A DNA stretch of 64,000 bases from Caulobacteraceae bacterium (GTDB lineage Bacteria; Pseudomonadota; Alphaproteobacteria; Caulobacterales; Caulobacteraceae): the NCBI GenBank assembly GCA_947475875.1, contig CANJME010000009.1, positions 1-64,000 on the forward strand, read 5' to 3'. Below the pieces are notes generated by a model that searched no databases, was not told the DNA's origin, and worked only from the letters and a program-made list of their open reading frames with translations. How positions within the stretch are numbered: position 1 is the stretch's first letter; each line of letters opens with the position of its first letter. Positions 36,153 to 46,848 of the stretch are shown one piece after another. Both the position numbers and the translations under genes were made by a program.

Positions 36153-36326
36153 CGAGGCGGCGCCAGCCGCCAGAAAATAAGTACACGGAGATCACGGAGG
36201 AGACGCGGAGGACACGGAGGGCCTGAGCACGCTCAGGAACGTCTGTGATCTCCGTGCGTGCCCTCGGGCTGGCCCGAGGGCTCCGTGACCTCCGTGTACT
36301 TATTTCAAGCGCGCCAAAGGCGCGCT
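36153..36326. repeat. Modular palindromic repeat, family A copy 2
   Basis: The ends are AAAATAAGTAC (36174) and GTACTTATTT (to 36305), with interior CACGGAGATCACGGAG pairing with CTCCGTGACCTCCGTG. Two extra hairpins are set into the arms: TGAGCACGCTCA near 36223 and CCCTCGGGCTGGCCCGAGGG near 36261. GC hairpins GGCGGCGCCAGCCGCC and GCGCGCCAAAGGCGCGC flank it. It lies between adhC and nfu. Confidence 0.85.
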
Positions 36327-36387
36327 CTTGGGCCGACCAGAATCTCTGGGCTTGGCGAAACCCCCTCCCGGCGCCATCTAACGAACC

Positions 36388-36966
36388 ATGTTCATCCAGA
36401 CCGAAGCCACGCCCAATCCGCAGGTGCTGAAGTTCATCCCCGGCCAGGATGTGACCGGCGGCGGCACGCGGGAGTATCGCGACGCCCGCGAGGCGGCCGC
36501 CTCGTCGCTGGCCAAGGCGCTGTTCGACATCGAGGGCGTCACCCGCGTCTTCTTTGGAACCGACTTCATCACCGTCACCAAGGGCGACGGCGACCTGGAG
36601 TGGAAACACCTGAAACCGCCGGTGCTGGCCGCCATCATGGACTTCTATGTCTCGGGCGCGGCGCTGGAAGCCGGGGCGGGCGCGGCGGCTGACGGAGCGC
36701 ATGGCGAAGGAACTTACGAGGGCGACACCGCCCAGATCGTCGCCGAGATCAAGGATTTGCTCGACACCCGCATCCGCCCCTCCGTCGCCCAGGACGGCGG
36801 CGACATCCTGTTTGATCGCTATGAACCCGACACCGGCGTCGTCTGGCTGCAGATGCGCGGCGCCTGCTCGGGCTGCCCTTCGTCTTCGGCGACTCTGAAG
36901 GCCGGCGTCGAGAACATGCTCAAGCATTACGTCCCCGAAGTGACCCGCGTGGAGCAGACGCTCTGA
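36388..36966 (+). CDS. Nfu-type iron-sulfur cluster carrier protein
   Basis: This 192-residue protein has the N-terminal Nfu_N domain (MFIQTEATPNPQVLKFIPG) and the C-terminal NifU domain with the cluster-binding pair CSGC (C160, C163). It carries and delivers Fe-S clusters. The alphaproteobacterial form resembles mitochondrial NFU1. It starts at ATG 36388. The SDR gene overlaps its stop codon. Confidence 0.95.
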   Translation: MFIQTEATPNPQVLKFIPGQDVTGGGTREYRDAREAAASSLAKALFDIEGVTRVFFGTDFITVTKGDGDLEWKHLKPPVLAAIMDFYVSGAALEAGAGAAADGAHGEGTYEGDTAQIVAEIKDLLDTRIRPSVAQDGGDILFDRYEPDTGVVWLQMRGACSGCPSSSATLKAGVENMLKHYVPEVTRVEQTL

Positions 36967-37643
36967 GCCGCAAGGTCGCCATCACCGGCGGCGCCGGCGT
37001 GCTAGGAACGGCCGTGGCCGCCGCGGCGATCGCGCAGGGCCTGAAAGTGGCCGTCATCGACCATGCCGCCACGTGCCCCCATGCGCCGCCCGGCGCGCTC
37101 GTGATCGCGGGCGTCGACCTCACCGATCCAGACGCCGCCGAAGCCGCGCTGGAAAAGGCACACGCAGGGCTCGGCGGTCTCGACGCCCTGCTCAATATCG
37201 CCGGCGGCTTTCGCTGGGAGACGGTGCAGGACGGCTCGCCCCAGAGCTGGACTGACCTCTATCGCCTGAACGTGCAGACCACCCTGAACGCGTCACGCGC
37301 CGCCATCCCGTATCTGAAGGCCAGCGCCGCCGGGCGCATCGTCAACGTCGGCGCGGCCGGAGGCCTGAAGGCCGCGCTCGGCATGGGGGCCTATGCGGCC
37401 TCCAAATCCGGCGTGCATGCCCTCACCCAGGCCCTGGCCGAGGAGCTGAAGGGCGAAGGGATTACCGTCAACGCCGTCCTGCCCTCGATCATCGACACCC
37501 CCCAGAACCGCGCCGACATGCCCAAGGCCGATCCGGCCAAATGGGTGGCCCCAGCCGATCTGGCCGCCGTCATCCTGTTTCTCGCCAGCGAAGAGGCCCG
37601 CGCCGTCACCGGCGCCCTCGTGCCCGTCACCGGCAAGGCCTGA
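36963..37643 (+). CDS. Short-chain dehydrogenase/reductase with a probable CTG start
   Basis: The coding frame holds the complete SDR fold: the nucleotide motif AITGGAGVLGTAVA, LLNIAGG, and the catalytic YAASK (Tyr and Lys) with an upstream Ser/Gly strand. The Rossmann motif begins only six residues after position 36963, where CTG is the only possible initiator. It overlaps the nfu TGA as CTGA. An internal GTG at 36999 would cut away the glycine motif. Length from 36963 is 226 residues. Substrate unknown. Confidence in the family is high, in the start low. Confidence 0.8.
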   Translation: MSRKVAITGGAGVLGTAVAAAAIAQGLKVAVIDHAATCPHAPPGALVIAGVDLTDPDAAEAALEKAHAGLGGLDALLNIAGGFRWETVQDGSPQSWTDLYRLNVQTTLNASRAAIPYLKASAAGRIVNVGAAGGLKAALGMGAYAASKSGVHALTQALAEELKGEGITVNAVLPSIIDTPQNRADMPKADPAKWVAPADLAAVILFLASEEARAVTGALVPVTGKA

Positions 37644-37703
37644 GGGATCAGTTCCCCCCGCCCGTACTAATCTGTAGAACTCGGCCCCGGCCGGGGAGGG
37701 CGC

Positions 37704-38189
37704 ATGTACGATTTCATCGTCTGGCTGCAGAACCTGCCGCTGTCGGTCTGGCTGCGCGAGGCCTTCTGGCCTTTCCCCACCGTGCTCACCGTCCATGTCC
37801 TTTCCATGGGCCTGCTTTCGGGCGTGGGCGTCGCCACGGGGCTGCGCGTCAACGGCGTCGGCGGCGGCACGGCCATCTCGCGCTGGACACAGTTTGCGCC
37901 CGTCACCTGGATCGCCGTCGTCATCGTCGTCATCTCCGGCATTGGCCTGTTCCTGACCTATCCGGCCAAGGCGGCGACCAACCCCTTGTTCTATTTCAAG
38001 CTGGCCGGCATGGCCGCGGCGCTGGTCCTGACCGTCTGGCTGAACCGCAGGATGCGGGCCGATGTCGACATTGAGGGTCTGCGGCTGGCCGGCGCGGCCC
38101 TGATCGTTCTCTGGGTTCTGGTGATCTTCGCCGGACGGTTCCTGGCCTACACCTACAACTTCATCAATTTGCTCTGGTACCCGCGATGA
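37704..38189 (+). CDS. Integral membrane protein, unknown function (first of a pair)
   Basis: This 161-residue protein has four hydrophobic helices, about 23-42, 66-86, 92-113 and 127-147, with a conserved-looking LTVHVLSMGLL helix containing His. It overlaps the next membrane-protein gene by ATGA. The pair likely forms one complex. The His residues within helices suggest possible haem or metal binding, which is inference. Family not recognised with certainty. Confidence 0.75.
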   Translation: MYDFIVWLQNLPLSVWLREAFWPFPTVLTVHVLSMGLLSGVGVATGLRVNGVGGGTAISRWTQFAPVTWIAVVIVVISGIGLFLTYPAKAATNPLFYFKLAGMAAALVLTVWLNRRMRADVDIEGLRLAGAALIVLWVLVIFAGRFLAYTYNFINLLWYPR

Positions 38190-38713
38190 ACGCGATGGAA
38201 CGGATCACCGAGTTCGCCAAATCCATCGGCGTCTATCACCTGACTTCGGAAACGGCCTGGGGCTGGCCGATCCTGGAGAGCATCCACTACGTCGGCCTTT
38301 CCATGCTGTTCGGCACGGTCATTCTCTATGACCTGCGGGTGCTGGGAGTGGCCAAATCCGTGCCGGTCAAATCGCTGCACCGGTTCATCCCGATCGGCGT
38401 GGCCGGCTTCATCATCAACCTGGTCACCGGCGTGATGTTCTACATCTCGGCCCCGGCCAACTACAGCTACAGCCCCGCCTTCCATGTGAAGGTGATCTGC
38501 CTGTTCATCGCCGGCGCCAATGTGATGATTTTCTACACCTTCCTCGCCAAACGGACGAACGCGGTGGGCGCGGGCGAGGACGCGCCGCTATCCTCGAAAA
38601 TCGCCGCGGGTGTCTCGTTCCTGGCCTGGAGCGGGGTCCTGGCCGGCGGCCGGTTCCTCGGCTTCTTCAAACCGCCCCAGCACTGGTGCGAATGGTGCGG
38701 GCTGTTCAGCTAG
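38186..38713 (+). CDS. Integral membrane protein with C-terminal CxxC, unknown function (second of a pair)
   Basis: This 175-residue protein has four hydrophobic helices. It contains SIHYVGLSMLFGTVILYDLRVLG and the segment HRFIPIGVAGFIINLVTGVMFY, both with His in or beside helices. The C-terminus ends HWCEWCGLFS, giving a CxxC pair. It is translationally coupled to the gene before it and ends at a palindromic repeat. Function unknown. Confidence 0.75.
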   Translation: MNAMERITEFAKSIGVYHLTSETAWGWPILESIHYVGLSMLFGTVILYDLRVLGVAKSVPVKSLHRFIPIGVAGFIINLVTGVMFYISAPANYSYSPAFHVKVICLFIAGANVMIFYTFLAKRTNAVGAGEDAPLSSKIAAGVSFLAWSGVLAGGRFLGFFKPPQHWCEWCGLFS

Positions 38714-38730
38714 GCCTGTCCTGAGCACCT

Positions 38731-38868
38731 CGGGCGCGCCTTGAAATAAGTACACAGAGAGCACGGAGGAGACACGGTGGTCACAGAGGCGCCGGCGCGC
38801 CCCTCCGTGTTCTCTGTGTCTTCCCTCTGTGATCTCCGTGTACTTATTTCAGCTGCGCCGAAGGCGCG
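38731..38868. repeat. Modular palindromic repeat, family A copy 3
   Basis: The ends are TTGAAATAAGTAC (to 38753) and GTACTTATTTCAG (from 38839), interior ACACAGAGAGCACGGAGG pairing with the complementary right arm, and a GGCGCCGGCGCGCC centre. The right flank carries GCGCCGAAGGCGC. It lies between the membrane-pair gene and the VOC gene, which are convergent. Confidence 0.85.
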
Positions 38869-38885
38869 GATTTCGTGGCGTTCGC

Positions 38886-39884
38886 CTATTCCAGCGGCGG
38901 GTGATCGAGCTTGTCTTCCAGCAGTTCCACGGCCACGTGGTCGGGGCCTTCGATCCAGGCGACGCGGAGTTTGTCGTTCACGCGCATCGGGCCTGAGACG
39001 ATCTTGATCCCCTGCCCGCGCAGGAGTCGCACCGCCAGATCCAGGTCCAGCACCGAGACGCCGATATGATCGAACGCCTTGCCTCGGGTTCCCTGGATGT
39101 CTTTCACGTTCGTCCACTGGTCGGCGTAGGCCTTGGTCGAATACTGGATCGGGTAGATGATCATGTTGACGTTGTCGAAGTTGATCGACGACGAGGGACC
39201 CACCTGGATGGTGCGCCCATCGATCGAATAGCGAGGCGCCCGGTTGGTCGCCGGCGTCGACAGCCGCCCGCGCACCCCGAAGGTCTTCATCCACCAGTCG
39301 CCGGCCGCCACCGGATCGACGCTGAACATATGGATGTGGCCGAAGTTGTTGTGGTTGGCGGTATTCAGCTCAACCATCGTGTGCTCGGGCGTCTGCACGT
39401 ACATGTAATAGAACTGGTCGGGTCTGAACCCCGACAGCCCGCCGGAGATATCGGTCAGCGGCTGGGCCCAGGTGGTCCCGAGCGTGTTCTGGCGGGCGTA
39501 TTCGCCCTTGGGGTCGGGCGCGCCCCAGCCGATGTGCCAGATGGCAGTGGTGAAGTTGGACGAAGCGGGTTTGCTCACCTTGTTGAACAGCATCCAGGAC
39601 TTCTGGGTCCACACCGCCGGCTGGCCGTTCCAGGTCCCCTTCTGGGCCTTGAAGTGCTTCACATAGAAGTCGATCGCCCCGGCCGGATCGACCGTATTGA
39701 TGGTGATGTCGTGCCAGTGGGCGTCCTTGATCAGGGCGTCGATCGGCGGCGGCGGTGCGGCCGGAGCCGGCGCGGGCCCGCGCCCCGCCGCCGGGGTCTG
39801 GGCGGCGGCTGAAATCGCCATGACCGCGCCAAGGGCAGAGGCGGCCGCAAAGACCTCCAGGCTCCTGAGATTTCTACTCGCCAT
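38886..39884 (-). CDS. Exported VOC (glyoxalase/dioxygenase fold) protein with two domains
   Basis: This 332-residue protein starts at ATG 39884 with a signal-like leader ending ISAAAQ, then a Pro/Ala linker. Two vicinal-oxygen-chelate-like regions follow: HDITINTVDPAGAIDFYVKHF (about 57-77) and DHIGVSVLDLDLAVRLLRGQGI (near 278). Each starts with the His-containing first strand. It is likely periplasmic; reaction unknown. Confidence 0.75.
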   Translation of the reverse strand: MASRNLRSLEVFAAASALGAVMAISAAAQTPAAGRGPAPAPAAPPPPIDALIKDAHWHDITINTVDPAGAIDFYVKHFKAQKGTWNGQPAVWTQKSWMLFNKVSKPASSNFTTAIWHIGWGAPDPKGEYARQNTLGTTWAQPLTDISGGLSGFRPDQFYYMYVQTPEHTMVELNTANHNNFGHIHMFSVDPVAAGDWWMKTFGVRGRLSTPATNRAPRYSIDGRTIQVGPSSSINFDNVNMIIYPIQYSTKAYADQWTNVKDIQGTRGKAFDHIGVSVLDLDLAVRLLRGQGIKIVSGPMRVNDKLRVAWIEGPDHVAVELLEDKLDHPPLE

Positions 39885-39969
39885 CCCGCCCTCCCCCGTT
39901 TCCCTAAGGGAAATCTTCCAGAAACCGGCGGATGGCGCAACGCGCCCGTCTGGGTTAGCTGGCTTTCCC

Positions 39970-40605
39970 ATGATCGTCCTCGCCGTCGACACCTGCCTCT
40001 CTGCCTGCACCGCCGCCGTGGGTCGGGACGGGCGCGTGGTGGCGCAGATTTCCGAGCCCATGGTGCGCGGGCATCAGGAGCGCCTGGCCCCCATGGTCGC
40101 CGAAGTGATGGCGAAAGCCGGCCTTTCGTTCAGCGATCTCGACCGCCTGGGCGCCACAACGGGGCCCGGCTCATTCACAGGCCTTCGCATCGGGCTTTCG
40201 TTCGCCCGGAGCATGGCGTTGGCCCTCGGGGTTCCGTTTACCGGCTTTTCCAGCCTTGAGGCGTTGGCCGTTGGCCGCCCGGGCCTCGTTATCGCCATCG
40301 CCGACGCCCGCCGGGGCCAGGCCTATTGGCAGGGCTTCGCGGACGGTGCGCCGAAAACCCCGCCGACGGTGTCGCCGCTGGCTGAGGCCACAACCTTCGC
40401 CGCCGGGCGCCCGCTGACCATCGTCGGCCCGGGCGCGGACCTGATGGCAGACTATCCCTCGCTTCTCGTCGTGGACCCTGCGCAGGGCCCCTCGCCTGAG
40501 GCGCTCATCGCCCTGGCCTCACGTCCGGACCTCGGCTCACCGGCCCCGATCTATCTGCGCGCCGCCGACGCCAAGCTGCCCGGCGGCCGGGGCCTCGGCG
40601 AATGA
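39970..40605 (+). CDS. tsaB: tRNA threonylcarbamoyladenosine biosynthesis protein TsaB
   Basis: This 211-residue protein has the family's start ILAVDTCLSACTAAV, here IVLAVDTCLSACTA, and the motif TTGPGSFTGLRIGLSFARSMA. It scaffolds TsaD and TsaE in making t6A37 on ANN-decoding tRNAs. It is followed by rimI with an ATGA overlap, a very common pair. Confidence 0.94.
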   Translation: MIVLAVDTCLSACTAAVGRDGRVVAQISEPMVRGHQERLAPMVAEVMAKAGLSFSDLDRLGATTGPGSFTGLRIGLSFARSMALALGVPFTGFSSLEALAVGRPGLVIAIADARRGQAYWQGFADGAPKTPPTVSPLAEATTFAAGRPLTIVGPGADLMADYPSLLVVDPAQGPSPEALIALASRPDLGSPAPIYLRAADAKLPGGRGLGE

Positions 40606-41045
40606 GACCCGCCGCGCCTGAGGACGCAGCCCAGCTCGCACGTCTGCACGCCATTTCGTTCGACAGGCCCTGGGGCGCCATGGACATCCACCAGCTCTTG
40701 ACCACCGGCGCTGCCGGGCTGATCGCAGATGAGGCCGGGTTCATCCTCTGGCGCGCGGCCGGCGGCGAAGCGGAAATCCTCACCCTGGCCGTCGATCCCG
40801 CCCGTCGCCGTACGGGCCTTGGCCATAGCCTCACGCTGGCCGCCCTGGCGGCCGCGACAGACAGCGGCGCCAAGGTCATGTTCCTTGAAGTCGCCGCCGA
40901 CAATCCGGCCGCAATCGCCCTTTATGAAAAGGCCGGATTTTCCCGGGCCGGCCTGCGCAAGGCCTACTATGTGCGCACCAAAGGGTTCGCCGACGCGCTG
41001 GTGCTTCGCCGCGCGCTTAACAGGGACGAGGCTTTGGGCCTATGA
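40602..41045 (+). CDS. rimI: Ribosomal protein S18-alanine N-acetyltransferase-like GNAT
   Basis: This 147-residue GNAT has the acetyl-CoA loop VDPARRRTGLGHSL and the C-terminal VAADNPAAIALYEKAGFSRAGLRKAYY. The position right after tsaB and the motif EVAADNPAA identify RimI. Whether it acetylates S18 in this organism is inference. Confidence 0.9.
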   Translation: MRPAAPEDAAQLARLHAISFDRPWGAMDIHQLLTTGAAGLIADEAGFILWRAAGGEAEILTLAVDPARRRTGLGHSLTLAALAAATDSGAKVMFLEVAADNPAAIALYEKAGFSRAGLRKAYYVRTKGFADALVLRRALNRDEALGL

Positions 41046-41079
41046 TGCCGCGGGGCTTGGGTCAGGACGGATAGGGCGA

Positions 41080-41487
41080 TTGGACCGGATCGAAAAACTC
41101 TGCATCGAAAAGAACATGCGCATGACCGAGCAGCGCCGCGTCATCGCGCGTGTACTCTCGGCCGCGGCCGACCATCCGGATGTGGAAGAGCTGCACCGCC
41201 GGGCCCACGCCATCGACCCGCACATCTCCATCGCCACAGTTTATCGGACGGTCCGCCTGTTCGAAGAGGCCGGCATCATCGAGCGCCACGATTTCCGCGA
41301 CGGCCGCTCGCGCTACGAAGAGGTTCCCGACACCCACCATGACCACCTGATCGACATGAAGACCGGCAAGGTGGTGGAGTTCGTCGACGAGGAAATCGAG
41401 CGCCTGCAACAGGCCATAGCGGCGCGCCTCGGCTACCGGCTGGTCGACCACCGCCTGGAACTCTACGGCGTGCCGGTTGAGAAATAA
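41080..41487 (+). CDS. fur: Fur-family metalloregulator
   Basis: This 135-residue protein has a winged-helix domain (about 10-80, recognition SIATVYRTVRLFEEAGII) and metal sites His33, Glu81, His86-His87-Asp88-His89, Glu102 and His124. It lacks the CxxC structural zinc pairs of E. coli Fur, as is usual in alphaproteobacteria. The start is TTG at 41080, restoring LDRIEKLCIEK that precedes MRMTEQRRV; starting at the ATG would lose the first helix. It likely senses Fe(II) (or Mn(II)) and represses uptake genes. Confidence 0.9.
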   Translation: MDRIEKLCIEKNMRMTEQRRVIARVLSAAADHPDVEELHRRAHAIDPHISIATVYRTVRLFEEAGIIERHDFRDGRSRYEEVPDTHHDHLIDMKTGKVVEFVDEEIERLQQAIAARLGYRLVDHRLELYGVPVEK

Positions 41488-41514
41488 GGGGAAAGTCCCC
41501 ATAACCCGCCCCAA

Positions 41515-42965
<1,451 letters not shown>

Positions 42966-42969
<4 letters not shown>

Positions 42970-43925
42970 CCAAGGGCGCGCCCCGCTCTGAATCCGAATT
43001 TGTCGCTCTGCCGGACGCCGCTCTGCGCGCGGTCTGCGGCATCGGCAACCGGCACGCGGCCCTGATCGAGGACGCCTTTTCGGTGCTGATCGAAACGCCG
43101 GGCGGCGGGGTTTCCATCGCCGGTCACGCCCGCGACCGGGCTCGGGCCAAGGAGGTCATTGCCGTGCTGGCCGAAACCGCCGCCGCCGGCGAGTCGGTGG
43201 CCGAGGCCCAGGTGCGGGTGGCGATCACCAACGCGCGCTCCGGCCACTTCCCAAAAGGCGCGAGCGCCAAGACCTCGGCGTCCCGTCGCGCCGGCGGCGT
43301 GGGTCCCAAGACCGCCGCCCAGGCCGCCTATATCGATCTTCTTTCCCGCTACGACCTGGTATTCGGCGTCGGACCCGCCGGGGTCGGCAAGACTTTTCTG
43401 GCGGTCGCCCATGGCGCGGGCCTGCTCATGCGTGGCGAGGTCGACCGGTTGATCGTCACCCGGCCCGCCGTCGAGGCCGGCGAGAAACTCGGCTTTTTGC
43501 CCGGCGACCTGACCGAAAAGGTCGATCCCTACATGGCCCCCGTCTGGGAAGCGCTCACCGATATCATGGGCCCCGAACAGCTGCGCCGCCGAAGAGACAA
43601 GGGCGAAATCGAGGTCGCTCCCATCGCCTTCATGCGCGGCCGCACCCTGAACCACGCCTATGTCATCGTCGATGAGGCCCAGAACGCCTCACGGCTGCAG
43701 ATGAAGATGGTGCTGACCCGGCTCGGCGATGGCGCGCGCATGGTGGTGACCGGCGATCCGTCACAGATCGACCTTCTCAATCCCCGCGATTCCGGCCTTG
43801 GCCACGCCCTGACCCTGCTCGAAGGCGTCGACGGCATTGCCGTGGCTCGATTCACCGCCGCCGACGTGGTGCGCCACCCGCTGGTCGAGCGCATCGTCCG
43901 CGCCTACGACGCCGAAGCGAAATGA
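42966..43925 (+). CDS. PhoH-family ATPase (PhoL-like)
   Basis: This 319-residue protein has the Walker A GPAGVGKT at 136-143, Walker [12 protein letters not shown] and TGDPSQIDL, all hallmarks of PhoH/YbeZ proteins. It lies between miaB and ybeY, the conserved order, suggesting a role in ribosome or rRNA quality control with YbeY. The start is GTG at 42966, overlapping the miaB stop (GTGA). A KOW/PIN-like extra domain is not seen. Confidence 0.93.
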
Positions 43926-44386
43926 TCGACATCGAGGTCGAGGACCAGGCCTGGACCGCGGCACTGGCGGACGCAGAAAATCTGGCGCGGCGGGCCGCCG
44001 AGGCGGCGCTGGCCGGTTCCCCATCAAACTCCGGCGGCGACATTGTCGTTCTGCTGGCCAATGACGAGACCCTGCGCGGTCTCAACGCCCGGTTCCTCGG
44101 CAAGGACAAGCCGACCAATGTGCTGTCCTTCCCGGCCGGCGAAGGCATGAGCGGCCACCTCGGCGACATCGCGCTGGCCTTCGGAGTGTGCGCCGCCGAG
44201 GCGAAGGAACAGGGCAAGCCGCTCGCCCATCACCTTTCACATCTTGTTTGTCATGGCGTCCTGCATCTTCTGGGCTATGATCACGAAGACGGCGCGGATG
44301 CCGAGGTCATGGAAGACCTCGAACGCGGCGTTCTGACCGGTCTGGGCATTCCAGACCCCTATCAAACGGACGATGCGCCCGACTGA
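43922..44386 (+). CDS. ybeY: Endoribonuclease YbeY
   Basis: This 154-residue zinc metalloprotein acts in 16S rRNA 3' maturation and ribosome quality control. The zinc motif H111-x3-H115-x5-H121 lies in CHGVLHLLGYDH, and PTNVLSFP is the other family signature. The ATG overlaps the phoH stop by ATGA. Confidence 0.96.
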   Translation: MIDIEVEDQAWTAALADAENLARRAAEAALAGSPSNSGGDIVVLLANDETLRGLNARFLGKDKPTNVLSFPAGEGMSGHLGDIALAFGVCAAEAKEQGKPLAHHLSHLVCHGVLHLLGYDHEDGADAEVMEDLERGVLTGLGIPDPYQTDDAPD

Positions 44387-44388
44387 CC

Positions 44389-45225
44389 ATGGCGACTGAC
44401 GAAGCTCCCAAAAACGGCGGACTGTTCGGCCGGTTCATGTCGCGTGGCAAGGCGCGCGAGGAAGACAAGGTCGAGGTGCCCGACGACCTGGTCGATTCGG
44501 CCGAAGCCTTCAAATCGCTGCGCGTGGCTGATGTGATGACCCCCCGGGCCGATATCGTATCCATCGAGCAATCGGCGACCTTCAGCGACCTCCTGGCCCA
44601 GTTCATCGAGGCCGAGCATTCGCGCATGCCCGTCTATCGCGAAACCCTCGACGATCCGGTGGGCGTCATCCACGTCAAGGACGTCTTCAAGCTGGTGGCG
44701 GGCGAAGGGCCCCGCCCCGGATCAGACGACGTCGTGCTGCCCGCGCTGATGCGGGAAATTCTCTTCGTGCCGCCTTCGATGCCGGCCAGCGCTCTATTGG
44801 CCAAGATGCAGACCTCGCGCCTGCACATGGCCATGGTCATCGACGAGTTCGGCGGCGCCGATGGCCTCGTTACCCTGGAAGATCTGCTGGAAGCCGTGGT
44901 CGGCGAAATCGACGATGAGCACGACGAGACGGTTCGCATACGCATTCTGGTCCGCGGTCCCGGCCTCTATGAGATCGATGCGCGGGCCTCGCTGGAAGAG
45001 CTGCACGAAGCGCTGGGCGAGGACCTGACGCCCACTGATATGGAAGAAGAGATCGACACCGTTGGCGGCCTGGTCGGCGCCCTGGCCGGCCGCGTGCCCC
45101 AGCGCGGCGAGATAATCTCCCATCCCGCCGGCTTCGAATTCGAGGTGGTCGACGCCGACCCCCGCCGTGTGACTCGCGTGCGGCTGCGTGATCGCCGACC
45201 GGCCCCGGACGAAGGCGAGTCTTGA
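44389..45225 (+). CDS. CBS-domain protein of the CorC/HlyC family
   Basis: This 278-residue soluble protein has paired CBS domains (about 45-160: [66 protein letters not shown]) and a C-terminal CorC_HlyC transporter-associated domain (about 190-270). No membrane DUF21 part is present. The position between ybeY and lnt is conserved. Roles in Mg/Co homeostasis are suggested for relatives. Confidence 0.92.
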   Translation: MATDEAPKNGGLFGRFMSRGKAREEDKVEVPDDLVDSAEAFKSLRVADVMTPRADIVSIEQSATFSDLLAQFIEAEHSRMPVYRETLDDPVGVIHVKDVFKLVAGEGPRPGSDDVVLPALMREILFVPPSMPASALLAKMQTSRLHMAMVIDEFGGADGLVTLEDLLEAVVGEIDDEHDETVRIRILVRGPGLYEIDARASLEELHEALGEDLTPTDMEEEIDTVGGLVGALAGRVPQRGEIISHPAGFEFEVVDADPRRVTRVRLRDRRPAPDEGES

Positions 45226-46799
45226 ATTCGGTCCTGGCCGCGGCAAGGCGCGTTCCGGCCTGGGCCACCGCCCTTCTCTGCGGCCTTGTCGCCGCGCTTG
45301 CCCATCCGCCCTTTGGTTTCCTGCCTGGACTGCTGGGTTACGCCGGCCTCTTTGCCCTCTGTTACAGCGCTGGCGGCCTCCGGTCAGCGTTCTGGCGCGG
45401 CTGGCTGGCTGGCCTCGCTTACTTCACCGTCGGCTGCTGGTGGGTGTTCGAGGCCTTTCAGGTCGATGCGGCGACCTTCGGCTGGATGGCGCCCTTCGCG
45501 GTCGCTCTGCTGGCGGGGGGCCTGGCCGTCTTCTGGGGCCTCGCCGCCCTGATTTACAGGCTGGGCGCGGCCAAGAATCCCCTGACGGTTGTATGGTTTG
45601 CCACCGCGTTCGCCTTGCTGGGGTGGGTGCAGGGTCACGTCTTCACCGGCTTTCCCTGGAACCTGCCCGGCGAGACCTGGAAAGCCGGTGGCATGATGTC
45701 GCAGACCGCCGCCCTGACAGGCGCTTACGGGCTGACGTGGATCACAGTTTTGATCGTCTCGACCCCCGGTCTGATCGCCGTTAACGGGCCGCGGCGCTCG
45801 ACGTGGATTTCTTTGGCGCTGGCGCTCGGCGGTCTGGCCGCGATGGCGGGATATGGAACCGCTTATCTAAAGGCGGCGCCGGACCATCCCGGGCGCGCCA
45901 TCACCCTGCGCATCGTTCAGCCCAATTTCAGGGAGCAGGCCAGCTATCCGGACGAGACCTACCGCGCCATGCTGGAGCGCTATCTGGAGATGACGGCGCG
46001 GCCATCGGACCTCGGCGCGCCGCCCGCTCTCGTCTTCTGGCCCGAAGGCGCTCTGCCCAGGTCCGTCAATGACATCCTGACCGAGGGGGGCGAAACGATA
46101 TCCCGGATCACCCAGGCCCTGCGGCCGGACCAAACCCTGGTGTTTGGCGGCTTTCTTGCGCGCCGGGACGACGAAAACATCAAATATTTCAATTCACTGT
46201 TTGCGGTCCGGCGTACGGTGGCCGGACTCGAGACGCAAGGCGCCTATGACAAACACCGGCTGGTGCCGTTCGGCGAATACACCCCCCGCTTCTTCAAGAC
46301 GCTCGGCCTTGCGCGCCTGGTTCCGACGCCCGGCGATGCCGCCAGCGGTCCGCCGCCCGCCGCCCTCGACATAGGTGTTCTGACCATCCAGCCGCTGATC
46401 TGTTACGAGAGCCTGTTTCCCGGCTTCACCCGCCAGGGCGAGCAGCGCACCAAGCGCCGCGCCGACATGATCGTAAACCTGTCGAACGACAGTTGGTTCG
46501 GCGTCACTTCCGGCCCGTTGCAGACCTACAATCTCTCCAGCTACCGGGCCATCGAGGAAGGTCTAATGCTGGTGCGCTCAACCCCCAATGGCGTTAGCGC
46601 CATAATCGACCCCCACGGCCGCGCTTTCCCGGGCAAGACCCTGGGCCTGCACAAAATGGGCATCGTTGACGCGGCCATGAACACTGTTCAGTTTGATACA
46701 ACCTACCGGCGTTTCGGCGAGGCGATATTCGCCGCGATGTTGCTCTTGGGCCTCCTCGGTCTGGCGGCGATCAGGCTAGGCAAGAACACTGGTGCGTGA
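45222..46799 (+). CDS. lnt: Apolipoprotein N-acyltransferase
   Basis: This 525-residue inner membrane enzyme adds the third acyl chain to lipoproteins. About six N-terminal membrane helices are followed by a nitrilase domain with the catalytic triad Glu275 (WPEGALPR), Lys344 (YDKHRLVPFGEY) and Cys394 (PLICYESLFP). The start is TTG at 45222, overlapping the stop of the CBS gene (TTGA). Confidence 0.96.
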   Translation: MNSVLAAARRVPAWATALLCGLVAALAHPPFGFLPGLLGYAGLFALCYSAGGLRSAFWRGWLAGLAYFTVGCWWVFEAFQVDAATFGWMAPFAVALLAGGLAVFWGLAALIYRLGAAKNPLTVVWFATAFALLGWVQGHVFTGFPWNLPGETWKAGGMMSQTAALTGAYGLTWITVLIVSTPGLIAVNGPRRSTWISLALALGGLAAMAGYGTAYLKAAPDHPGRAITLRIVQPNFREQASYPDETYRAMLERYLEMTARPSDLGAPPALVFWPEGALPRSVNDILTEGGETISRITQALRPDQTLVFGGFLARRDDENIKYFNSLFAVRRTVAGLETQGAYDKHRLVPFGEYTPRFFKTLGLARLVPTPGDAASGPPPAALDIGVLTIQPLICYESLFPGFTRQGEQRTKRRADMIVNLSNDSWFGVTSGPLQTYNLSSYRAIEEGLMLVRSTPNGVSAIIDPHGRAFPGKTLGLHKMGIVDAAMNTVQFDTTYRRFGEAIFAAMLLLGLLGLAAIRLGKNTGA

Positions 46800-46848
46800 G
46801 AATGGGCTATAACGTCGTGCGTGTGATTGAGAGAGGCGGACGGGTGCA

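Noticed and set aside
36181-36300. Short regular repeats of CACGGAG units taken for a CRISPR array
   Set aside because: There are no equal repeats with unique spacers; the units pair across a centre as a palindrome, and no cas genes are near.
34879-36927. A 682-codon minus-strand frame across adhC and nfu
   Set aside because: It is antisense to two well-identified genes and crosses a palindromic repeat; no domain can be seen in it.
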